From positions 1-33,183 of the forward strand of contig JAABXR010000129.1 in assembly GCA_011776225.1 (NCBI GenBank): DNA of 33,183 nucleotides, read 5' to 3'. This DNA comes from Phycisphaerae bacterium (GTDB lineage Bacteria; Planctomycetota; Phycisphaerae; Sedimentisphaerales; Anaerobacaceae). Under the pieces are notes generated by a model. It worked only from the letters and a program-made list of their open reading frames with translations, was not told the origin of the DNA and did not search any database. The position numbers and the translations under genes were made by a program. Positions 17,028-23,873 of this stretch are shown here, piece after piece; within the stretch, counting starts at the first letter, position 1; the number at the start of each line of letters is the position of its first letter.

Positions 17028-18446
17028 ATGTATGAACTTGATGATACTATCGTGGCCATCAGTTCTCCGGAGGCGGGACAAAGAGTTATTATCCGCATCA
17101 GCGGATCCGAGACAATCAATATATGCGAACGGATTTTCAGCACGCCAATCCCAAAAGAACAAGGCGGAGTTTTTCCGGGACGTATAGCCGTCGACTCGGA
17201 GCTGCAAATTGATGCAACGCTGTATCTATTTTTGGCTCCGCATTCCTACACCGGTGATGACATTGCCGAGATTCACATCCATACAAACGCGTCCGTAACT
17301 GAGGCCTTAATGGGTAATCTTCTCTCGTCCGGCGGGCAGATACGCATGGCCGGGCCGGGTGAATTTACTGCGCGGGCATATCTCAACGGCAAAATGGATT
17401 TGACCCAGGCCGAGGCCGTGAACGAAGTTGTTGTCAGCAGCAATAAGCTCCAATTGGCCGCATCCGAGAAACTTCTTGCCGGCCGATTGGGACAAACCAC
17501 GTCAAAAATACGCTCGGAATTGATGGACTGCCTTAGCTTGATAGAGGCGGGTCTTGATTTCAGCGGCGAAGATATCGAGTTTATAACCCGTCCGGAGGCG
17601 GTAGAAAGATTAACGCAAATAAACAATGAGCTTGAGGGGCTGCTATCGGGCAGTGTCAGATATGAAGAGGTGGTTGATTTGCCGGCGGTGGGAATCGCCG
17701 GTGCACCCAACGCCGGAAAGAGCAGTCTGCTCAACAGGTTACTCGGTCAGGAAAGAAGCATTGTCTCTGAACTGCATAAGACAACGAGGGATGTGTTGAC
17801 GGGCACGTTGACGTTGACCCACTGCAAATGTGTGCTGTTCGATTGCGCAGGATTGATAACCGAGTCGCACGAAATCCTCGATGAACTGGCACAGCAGGCC
17901 GCAATCGAGGCGCTGCGGAATAGCTCTGTGGTCGTTTTTTGTGTGGATATCACAAAAACAGACTGGAATAAAGACATTTCAATCCGCACACTTATAGAAC
18001 CGGAATCGCTGATACCGGCGGCAACAAAATCGGATTTGCTCTCGGAAAAACTGGTTGCCAAGAGGCTCTGCGTTCTCCATGAAGTGTTCGGCGTCGAGTT
18101 TTTGCCGATCTCAGTAGAAACCGGCAGGGGTATAGAGCTTCTGCGAGAGACGATTGATAAAACGATAATTGATCTGACGGTCGGAGCTGGTAGTAGTGGG
18201 CAGGTTCTGGAACAAATATCGACTGTTGCTCTTACAACCAGACACAAACAGGCAATCACCGAGGCGATTGAAAATGTAAGCGAAGCCATTAGTGAATTGA
18301 AGGGTGGCAACGATGAGGTTGCCGCAATGATGCTTCGGGCCGCCCGCCAGGGGCTTTTCGATATAGAGTCGGCCACCGGCGGAGTGGAACGGACCGATGA
18401 GCAGATATTAGAAAGAATATTCGGGCGGTTCTGTATAGGTAAATAA
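17028..18446 (+). CDS. mnmE: tRNA uridine-5-carboxymethylaminomethyl modification GTPase MnmE
   Basis: A 472-residue GTPase that with MnmG modifies wobble U34 of tRNAs. The N-terminal domain has the APHSYTGDD and GGQIRMAGPGEFTARAYLNGK-type segments that bind the one-carbon donor. The G domain starts with GAPNAGKS at 225-232, has TTRD for G2, and DCAG (commonly DTAG) for G3. G4 is TKSD (commonly NKxD). The C-terminus ends in FCIGK with the conserved Cys469. The ATG at 17028 was chosen because it gives the usual short lead before DDTIVAIS; a TTG at 17022 directly after the yidC stop is possible. yidC-mnmE adjacency is widespread. Confidence 0.95.
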   Translation: MYELDDTIVAISSPEAGQRVIIRISGSETINICERIFSTPIPKEQGGVFPGRIAVDSELQIDATLYLFLAPHSYTGDDIAEIHIHTNASVTEALMGNLLSSGGQIRMAGPGEFTARAYLNGKMDLTQAEAVNEVVVSSNKLQLAASEKLLAGRLGQTTSKIRSELMDCLSLIEAGLDFSGEDIEFITRPEAVERLTQINNELEGLLSGSVRYEEVVDLPAVGIAGAPNAGKSSLLNRLLGQERSIVSELHKTTRDVLTGTLTLTHCKCVLFDCAGLITESHEILDELAQQAAIEALRNSSVVVFCVDITKTDWNKDISIRTLIEPESLIPAATKSDLLSEKLVAKRLCVLHEVFGVEFLPISVETGRGIELLRETIDKTIIDLTVGAGSSGQVLEQISTVALTTRHKQAITEAIENVSEAISELKGGNDEVAAMMLRAARQGLFDIESATGGVERTDEQILERIFGRFCIGK

Positions 18447-18456
18447 GTACAGACAT

Positions 18457-18492
18457 AAAAAAGCACAGGCATTGGTATGCCTGTGCTTTTTT
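18457..18492. terminator. bidirectional intrinsic terminator between mnmE and dnaK
   Basis: An 11-bp stem AGCACAGGCAT/ATGCCTGTGCT with a 4-nt loop is flanked by A-runs on the left and a T6 run on the right, so it works in both directions. It lies 10 nt after the mnmE stop and ends 32 nt past the convergent dnaK stop. Confidence 0.93.
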
Positions 18493-18500
18493 AAGGAGTC

Positions 18501-18526
18501 AAAAACCGTTTATTTTTCGGTTTTTT
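18501..18526. terminator. second hairpin terminator at the dnaK 3' end
   Basis: AAAAACCG at 18501-18508 pairs with CGGTTTTT at 18518-18525 around a 9-nt loop, with T-runs on both strands. It overlaps the dnaK stop codon and backs up the stronger terminator 9 bp away. Confidence 0.65.
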
Positions 18527-20468
18527 ATTTATCTTTTGCTTCGAATTCGGCGTCGATTACGTCATCACCGCCTTTTCTTTTGACTTCTCCCTCTGGTGGG
18601 GGTGGCGGAGGTGGCTGCTCGGCCTGTCCGGAGGCTGCCTGTTTTTTAGCCGCTTCTTCGTAAAGTACCTTGCCCAGCTCCTGGCCGACGGTTGAGAGGT
18701 TTTCCACGGCTTTCCTTATTGCATCGGCATTATCGCCCTTGACTGCCTCTTTCAAGTTGTTTACAGCGCTTTCGATATTGCCGCGAGTTTCTGCGGGGAC
18801 CTTGTCTCCGTGCTCTTTTAGAGTTTTTTCAGTCGAATAAATCAACTGGTCGGCCTGGTTCTTCAAATCAACAACTTCTCTTTTTTTCTTGTCTTCCTCG
18901 GCATGGGCCTCGGCGTCCTTAGTCATCTTATTGATTTCGTCTTCGCTTAGGCCCGAACTGGATTTAATCTCGATAGACTGCTGCTTGCCGGTGCCGAGGT
19001 CTTTGGCCGAAACGTTCAAAATACCATTGGCGTCGATATCAAAGGCAACCTCAATCTGAGGCATACCTCTCGGGGCCGGCGGGATTTCGGCAAGCTGGAA
19101 CCTGCCGAGCGTTCGGTTGTCGTTGGCAAATTCCCTCTCGCCCTGGAGGACATGGATGTCGACGGTGGTCTGACCATCGGCAGCAGTCGAGAAGATCTCT
19201 TTTTTACTGGTTGGGATGGTGGTATTTCGGTCGATCAATCTGGTCATAACACCACCAAGGGTCTCGACTCCGAGCGAAAGCGGGGTTACGTCCAAAAGCA
19301 AAATATCTTTCACACCGGCATCACCGGCCAGCACCGCCCCCTGGATTGCGGCACCCAGTGCAACGACCTCATCGGGATTGATGCTTTTATTAGGCTCTTT
19401 TCCGAAGATTTCCTTAACAATCTCCTGCACCTTCGGAATTCTGGTGGAGCCTCCTACAAGGAGCACCTCTGTAATGTCGTTGTTACTAAGTTTCGCATCT
19501 TCCACGGCACTATAACACGGCTGCTTCAGTCTTTCCAGGATGTTTTCCACCAGCGACTCGAACTTACTGCGTGTAATTGTAATCTGTAGGTGTTTGGGGC
19601 CGGAAGCATCTGCGGTAATAAAGGGCAGATTTATGGTTGTCTCCAGTTGAGTGCTCAACTCGCATTTTGCCTTTTCGGAGGCCTCTTTTAGCCTTTGATG
19701 CGCCATCGGGTCGTCCCTGAGGTCGATTCCTTCGGTCTTTTTGAACTCATCAGCGAGATAATTTATCAAAACGGCATCGAGATCATCACCTCCGAGATGC
19801 GTATCGCCATTTGTGCTAAGGACTTCAACGACTCCTCCTTCCTCTCCAAAGCCACCGATGTCGAGGATAGAGATGTCGAAAGTACCCCCGCCGAAGTCAA
19901 AGACGGCCACCTTTTGGTCCTTTTTCTTTTCGACGCCGTAAGCCAGAGCGGCCGCCGTGGGTTCATTGATAATTCTCCGCACGTTTAATCCCGCTATTTG
20001 ACCGGCGTCTTTTGTGGCCTGGCGCTGAGAATCGTTAAAGTAGGCAGGAACAGTAATGACAGCGTCAGTTACCTTTTCATCCAGATAATCCTCGGCGGTC
20101 TTTTTCAAGTCCTGCAAAATCATGGCCGAGATTTCCGGCGGTGTATATTCTTTTCCGCGAGCGTGTACTTTGACGAGTTCTTCCGGCCCGCCGGTAATTT
20201 TATAAGGGACAATCTTTTCTTCTGCGGAGACTTCGTTGTGCCGTCTGCCCATAAAGCGTTTGATTGAGAATATAGTGTTTTCAGGATTGGTTACCTGCTG
20301 ATGTCGCGCAATCTGGCCGACGAGTCTCTCACCCTTGTCAGTAAAGCCGACCACCGAAGCGGTCAGGCGAGAGCCAGCTGAATTAATCAAAACCTTCGGT
20401 GAAGAGCCTTCCATTACGGCAACGACAGAATTTGTCGTTCCCAAATCTATTCCAATGATTTTAGCCAT
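18525..20468 (-). CDS. dnaK: molecular chaperone DnaK (Hsp70)
   Basis: A 647-residue Hsp70. It starts with [17 protein letters not shown], and the ATPase domain has the [23 protein letters not shown] and [12 protein letters not shown] motifs. The substrate-binding domain follows the linker [11 protein letters not shown]. The tail ends with [11 protein letters not shown], the usual bacterial ending, but is preceded by a run of seven prolines (about residues 617-623). The start at 20468 is chosen because AAAGGAAA precedes it and it gives the canonical N-terminus; the frame is open 16 codons further upstream. grpE and dnaJ are not adjacent. A sigma-54 consensus lies upstream at 20536-20551, and no CIRCE operator was seen. 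Confidence 0.97.
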   Translation of the reverse strand: MAKIIGIDLGTTNSVVAVMEGSSPKVLINSAGSRLTASVVGFTDKGERLVGQIARHQQVTNPENTIFSIKRFMGRRHNEVSAEEKIVPYKITGGPEELVKVHARGKEYTPPEISAMILQDLKKTAEDYLDEKVTDAVITVPAYFNDSQRQATKDAGQIAGLNVRRIINEPTAAALAYGVEKKKDQKVAVFDFGGGTFDISILDIGGFGEEGGVVEVLSTNGDTHLGGDDLDAVLINYLADEFKKTEGIDLRDDPMAHQRLKEASEKAKCELSTQLETTINLPFITADASGPKHLQITITRSKFESLVENILERLKQPCYSAVEDAKLSNNDITEVLLVGGSTRIPKVQEIVKEIFGKEPNKSINPDEVVALGAAIQGAVLAGDAGVKDILLLDVTPLSLGVETLGGVMTRLIDRNTTIPTSKKEIFSTAADGQTTVDIHVLQGEREFANDNRTLGRFQLAEIPPAPRGMPQIEVAFDIDANGILNVSAKDLGTGKQQSIEIKSSSGLSEDEINKMTKDAEAHAEEDKKKREVVDLKNQADQLIYSTEKTLKEHGDKVPAETRGNIESAVNNLKEAVKGDNADAIRKAVENLSTVGQELGKVLYEEAAKKQAASGQAEQPPPPPPPEGEVKRKGGDDVIDAEFEAKDK

Positions 20469-20535
20469 AATCAATTTCCTTTCGCTGTACTCTTCATTAC
20501 CATTTATTAAGTACAAAAATTCTCATGTATAAATG

Positions 20536-20551
20536 TGCAAAAAGCGTGCCA
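20536..20551 (-). promoter_or_regulatory. sigma-54 (-24/-12) promoter of dnaK
   Basis: The minus strand reads TGGCACGCTTTTTGCA, an exact match to TGGCACG-N4-TTGCA with the invariant GG and GC doublets correctly spaced. Transcription would start near 20525, leaving a leader of about 57 nt before the dnaK ATG. No enhancer-binding site was identified. Confidence 0.6.
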
Positions 20552-20779
20552 GTTAGGACGCGCCTGCGGCTCAGTTTATTTAACTTCTTGTAGTTTAAGA
20601 GTTTAAGTTTTTTCCTGCCGTATTTATTGTAATTCCAATTGGCCTTATATAGTGCCATTTTGGCAGAATCAAACGATACAGATGAGCGGCAAATACAACA
20701 AGTCCGATTTATGGTGGTATTGAGTAAGCGTAGCGGTAAAATCCGGCTTCGGAGGCAAAAAGGATAGTAAAATTGGGTT

Positions 20780-21010
20780 TGTTCCTGCTTCGTCAAGGGG
20801 CTACGACAGGATAAATTGGGTTTGAATTGGATTCGTATTGTCGTTTTATTGGCTAAAATTGGGTTCGTTTTGGGTTTGTTTGGGTTTGTTTGGCTTTGTT
20901 TTGTCCTAATTGACCAAGTGTCCAATTGAACGTATTCCCTTGTTAATACTTTGTTTACGTTCAACTTGACTTTTCTGAAATTGGGTTCGTTTTGCAAAAA
21001 AAGGTTTATT
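20780..21010 (-). repeat. low-complexity interspersed element (AACCCAA-rich)
   Basis: On the minus strand the sequence is dominated by AAACCCAA, AACGAACCCAATTT and CAAACAAACCCAAA words. Read as protein, an accidental open frame gives N-E-P-N-F-R-K-V-K-L-N-V and Q-T-N-P-N-K-P-K-T-N-P-I strings. I remember similar KTNPI/KPNF-type strings from predicted proteins of Phycisphaerae metagenomes, which suggests a dispersed DNA repeat and not a gene; this memory is unverified. No signal peptide, domain or ribosome-binding site supports coding. Confidence 0.6.
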
Positions 21011-21025
21011 TGTAGTGCGCTCACG

Positions 21026-21475
21026 ACATCTGTAATGGTATCTCTACAGATGTAGAGACGTAAGTATTTGCGGACAATGAAGTTAGTGATCAGGGGCCAG
21101 TTGACAGTAGTTAGTAGTTGGTGGTTCATAGTTCGTAGCCCTGCAAATGAAATCCTAATCTCTAAATCCTAAGCCCTAAACAAATCCTAATTACCGAAAT
21201 TACAATGTTCAAAACACTGGCAATTCTGCCAGAAAATGGGTTTTTAGCTGGTGAAAAACGGTTATTTTTAGTCGTAAAGATGTACAAAAAGGCGCTTTAT
21301 TTGTCATTTATAGACCAAAATGTTCAATAATTTGCCTTTTCCGGTGCCTTAAAGGCACGTAAGTAGCGCCGTCTTAAAGACGGCGGAAAAAAAGACAAAA
21401 GACTAACGATTAAATTTTACTTGGGCGACTTGCCCTACTCGTGCGGTGCTCCGCTATCTGCCATTTCTATGGCAG
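21026..21475. repeat. array of short hairpins upstream of the PEP-CTERM gene
   Basis: Several perfect inverted repeats follow each other. ACATCTGTA/TACAGATGT (21026-21053) overlaps a competing TCTCTAC/GTAGAGA (21041-21058). Then come CTGGCA/TGCCAG (21217-21232), GTGCCT-TAA-AGGCAC (21344-21358), CGCCGTCT-TAA-AGACGGCG (21367-21385), GGGC/GCCC (21423-21435), GCGG/CCGC (21443-21454) and CTGCCAT/ATGGCAG (21458-21475). Two share a TAA loop. Bases 21080-21216 between them are a degenerate repeat (AGTAGTTAGTAGTTGGTGG, then AAATCCTAA words). None has a terminator T-run and no gene is evident. Confidence 0.55.
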
Positions 21476-21561
21476 TATGTATTATACCAAACTATCTCGG
21501 GATGTTCAATGAAAAATAAACTTTTTTATGGAAAAAATTACAGAATTTTAACATTTAGCTG

Positions 21562-21590
21562 TTGACAGAACTATATAAATAGTCTAAAAT
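21562..21590 (+). promoter_or_regulatory. promoter of the PEP-CTERM gene
   Basis: TTGACA at 21562-21567 and TAAAAT at 21585-21590 are separated by 17 nt, a near-consensus sigma-70-type promoter. The leader to the ATG at 21704 is about 107 nt and can form a stem: AATGGAC pairs with GTCC..ATT and encloses a perfect TTACG-AAGG-CGTAA hairpin (about 21660-21673). It matches no riboswitch class I know. Confidence 0.7.
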
Positions 21591-21703
21591 TATTTATCAT
21601 AGGAAGATAAGCACGGGAATTTGCACCTTTTGAACAGGCGAAGAATGGACGCTTATATTACGAAGGCGTAAAGTCCGCATTTGTCAGAAATAAGGTTAGG
21701 AAA

Positions 21704-22293
21704 ATGGGGAAAATTTTTGAGATAAGCTTTTTATTCATAACATTCGTAATTACGTCAGCGGATGCGGCTATTGTTGAATTGCCGTTGGCTGCCGAAGGGC
21801 GTTACGATGTAAATTCGGTACACTGGGAAATGGACTTCGACCTTGGGATCACATTTACAGAGATATCCCATGTATATATAGACTGGTCGGGGGAGATGAT
21901 GGCTGGATTGGCTATTGACCATACAACACCCGGTCCGCAGCCGTTTCCGCTTGATGTAGGATTGCATGCGTCCTTAGGTAGTAATCCATGGCCACGTCTA
22001 ACAGATGTTTATGGGGGGAAGCAACTTATCCAGAGCCGGAAAGTTTTGACTTACAGAGTGAGTTTGGTTTACCGGGGTCAACCACCTGGTCTGACCTACT
22101 CGACGGCCAGGGTAAGATTGCGATTGATTATGCTGTACTGGGCGGTCCCTATGTGATATATGTTGAATCTGGTTTTATTGATCTAAGCAGCGCAATTTTG
22201 ATAGTGGAGGGTACTCCAGTACCTGAACCGGCAACGGTTATTCTACTGGCGTTAGGTGTAATTGGACTTTGTGCGGGCAGACGCAAGCGCTAA
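21704..22293 (+). CDS. PEP-CTERM sorting-signal protein, frameshifted as sequenced
   Basis: Two overlapping frames make up one protein. The first starts at 21704 with a signal peptide (about residues 1-22, ending SADAA) and continues to LTDVYGG. From the GGGGGG run at 22013-22018 the family-like sequence carries on in the -1 frame: E-A-T-Y-P-E-P-E-S, then a beta-rich region, ending in VPEPATVILLALGVIGL and a basic GRRKR tail. That ending is a PEP-CTERM signal, which exosortase/EpsH recognises for surface sorting. One more G in the run would restore a single reading frame of about 196 residues. No exosortase gene is present here. The mature domain is not recognised. The gene has a strong promoter and is followed after 36 bp by the subtilase remnant. 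Confidence 0.75.
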
Positions 22294-22329
22294 AAGGAGT
22301 GGATTTTAACTAATTGAAAGGATTCTGTC

Positions 22330-23136
22330 ATGTCGAAGAAAACAATCCTTTTCTTTATAGTGGTAAACGTAACTATCTTTAGCCTGGCCGTGATATACAT
22401 GGCTTATGCCGGGGCACAGACCGGAAGCTTGGGGGCGTCTGGCCCATTGGATTTGGGTTACGAGCCGGGAGAATTACTTGTGCGCTTTGCTCCAAAGCCA
22501 GATGGAACACAGCGTACGCCGAGTGAATGTAACGCGATTTTAACTGCGATTGAAGGAGGAGTTATCGAGCAGTCTTATAAGCTTGTGCCTGGTTTGACGC
22601 TGGTAAAACTTCCTGAGAATGTTAATGTTGAAAACGCCCTTGTACTATTCAAGAAAACTGGTGGGATTTTATATGCTAATCCCAACTACTTAGTTACCAC
22701 AGTTTCAACGTTTCCCGATGATCCGCAATTTGGTAACCTCTGGGGTATGCATAATACGGGCCAATTTGGTGGGACGGAGAACGCAGATATTAATGCGCCG
22801 GAGGCATGGGATATCGAGACAGACGCCAGCGATATTATTGTCGCTGTCATTGACTCAGGAGTTGATTACGAGCATGAGGACTTGGCAGCTAACATGTGGA
22901 TAAATCAAGGTGAAGACCATCCACCTTTAGGCGTAGTAGGACCGGAAGATTTTGACGGAATTAACGATGATGGGAACTATGATCCTGAAGGCAATCCTCT
23001 TATAGATGACATTTATGGTTACGATTTTTGCAGAAGGGGCCAGGGATCAGGGAAAAAATTCAGTATTTCTACCGGAGGCCGCGATTCGCATCGTACAGTA
23101 TCACGTAGGCCGGATCCCTGCCATATAAATAATTAA
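22330..23136 (+). pseudogene. truncated subtilisin-like (S8) serine protease
   Basis: The 268-residue product has an N-terminal export segment (about 5-28), an inhibitor-like propeptide (EPGELLVRF ... GLTLVKLPE), and the first part of the peptidase domain. That part has the linker DPQFGNLWGMHNTGQ and the catalytic Asp motif AVIDSGVDYEHEDL. Family similarity stops at DIYGYDF. The next motif should be NGHGTH with the catalytic His, but a 35-residue tail of unrelated sequence leads to a stop. His, the oxyanion Asn and the catalytic Ser are missing, so it cannot be an active protease. It may be a deletion relic or an insertion-joined fragment. It follows the PEP-CTERM gene and may have formed a transcription unit with it. 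Confidence 0.85.
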
Positions 23137-23343
23137 ATAAGACATCTGGGTCCCTGCCTAAAGCATGCAGGGATGCAGGCCGGAGTGAGGAAAGGAAAAG
23201 TAAAAATCAAAATGTAAAATGCAAAATTGTGGAGGTCCTTCGGGCGGATTTTTATTGAAAAAAATAGAATGCGAACCGCAGGTAGAAATGCTGTTTACAT
23301 TGTGAAATACGTAATCCTTACCATATTTTCAGATAAAACCTTC
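23137..23343. repeat. repeat-rich gap after the subtilase remnant
   Basis: CCCTGC-CTAAAGCAT-GCAGGG at about 23152-23172 is a hairpin resembling dispersed REP-like palindromes, and ATCCCTGC (23114-23121) also pairs with GCAGGGAT (23167-23174). Bases 23195-23230 are a degenerate A-rich repeat of AAAAATCAAAATG and TAAAATGCAAAAT words, followed by GGTCCTTCGGGCGGATTTTTA. No coding sequence is apparent. Confidence 0.45.
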
Positions 23344-23372
23344 TTGTGAATAATATAAGAAAAGGTTACTAT
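23344..23372 (+). promoter_or_regulatory. possible promoter of the structured RNA
   Basis: TTGTGA (23344-23349) and TACTAT (23367-23372) have a 17-nt spacer; each matches consensus at 4 of 6 positions. A start near 23379 would put a perfect CGGCTG/CAGCCG hairpin (23378-23397) at the 5' end of the RNA. Confidence 0.4.
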
Positions 23373-23377
23373 ATAGT

Positions 23378-23576
23378 CGGCTGAGAGAAAACAGCCGGAC
23401 AATTGAATACACTGAGACTTCAAGCGTTTCACCTCAAACCGCGAGTTTTCAATCGGGAACGTTTGGGAGGCTCGGTGCTCTTTGTATGTCTGCAGAGAGC
23501 ACCGCCTGTCTTTCATGTCCCGAAAGGCTTTCGCGGGCCTGAGGTGAGCGTGATAGCGGCGGTGCTCTTTTTTTTT
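23378..23576 (+). ncRNA. structured RNA with mutually exclusive hairpin and terminator
   Basis: The segment 23429-23547 folds into one long rod. TCACCTCA pairs with TGAGGTGA, CCGCGA (23439-23444) with TCGCGG (23531-23536), TTTTC with GAAAG, and GGGA with TCCC. Then comes a 10 x 11-nt internal loop, followed by GGC plus GGTGCTCT (23474-23481) with AGAGCACC plus GCC (23496-23506). The arm AGAGCACCGCC can instead pair perfectly with GGCGGTGCTCT at 23558-23568, followed by nine T residues, forming an intrinsic terminator. Only 23 nt separate this terminator from the Shine-Dalgarno of the 68-residue gene. The rod with a central bubble resembles 6S RNA; the switch-like end suggests a riboswitch or attenuator. 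It matches no family I can name. Confidence 0.65.
23558..23576 (+). terminator. 3' arm and T-run of the alternative terminator
   Basis: GGCGGTGCTCT (23558-23568) is the exact complement of 23496-23506 and runs into T9 (23568-23576). The loop is long (about 50 nt) but contains its own helices. It lies just ahead of the small gene at 23612 and would control read-through into it. Confidence 0.7.
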
Positions 23577-23611
23577 AAAAGTATGCCGCAGAAAGGGATA
23601 GGAGCAAATAA

Positions 23612-23818
23612 ATGGGGAAAAAGAAAAAGTCAGTGAAACAGCCGGAACCAACCGCAGCGGCCAGCCGGTTGAAATACAAACAAATAACCGTTGAGTTTGC
23701 GTTTACCGACGGAGGGACAGAAACGGTCACTTTTTATAGTCCGGTGGATTGTTTCCATTATATTGAGAGGAGAGTTTGCGAACAATATACCAATAGCGTC
23801 CGAGTTGAATTGTTCTGA
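23612..23818 (+). CDS. small basic orphan protein (68 aa)
   Basis: I do not recognise this protein. It has a lysine-rich N-terminal tail (MGKKKKSVKQPEP), a short Ala/Ser linker, and a compact, probably beta-rich body of about 45 residues (KQITVEFAFTDGG, TVTFYSPVDCF) ending in VRVELF. There is no signal peptide or membrane segment, and two cysteines (in VDCF and RRVCEQ). AGGAG lies 7 nt before the ATG, a good ribosome-binding site, so I regard it as real despite its size. No independent promoter fits between it and the terminator that ends at 23576, so its expression probably depends on read-through of the upstream RNA structure. The basic tail would suit nucleic-acid or ribosome binding, which is speculation. 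Confidence 0.7.
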   Translation: MGKKKKSVKQPEPTAAASRLKYKQITVEFAFTDGGTETVTFYSPVDCFHYIERRVCEQYTNSVRVELF

Positions 23819-23873
23819 AATGCCGGAAATAAAAAGCTAAGATTGGCAAGGATTCTAACTTCAAGATATGTGG

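Noticed and set aside
18457-18526. A small RNA gene between mnmE and dnaK
   Set aside because: The two hairpins with flanking A and T runs are fully explained as convergent terminators.
20497-21129. 210-codon open frame on the minus strand upstream of dnaK
   Set aside because: Composition is low-complexity Asn/Lys/Thr/Pro, there is no ribosome-binding site or domain, and it overlaps the sigma-54 promoter and the dnaK start. Treated as a repeat element.
23429-23547. Signal recognition particle RNA, tmRNA or RNase P RNA
   Set aside because: None of the conserved sequence motifs of these RNAs is present. 6S RNA remains open because it is defined mainly by shape.
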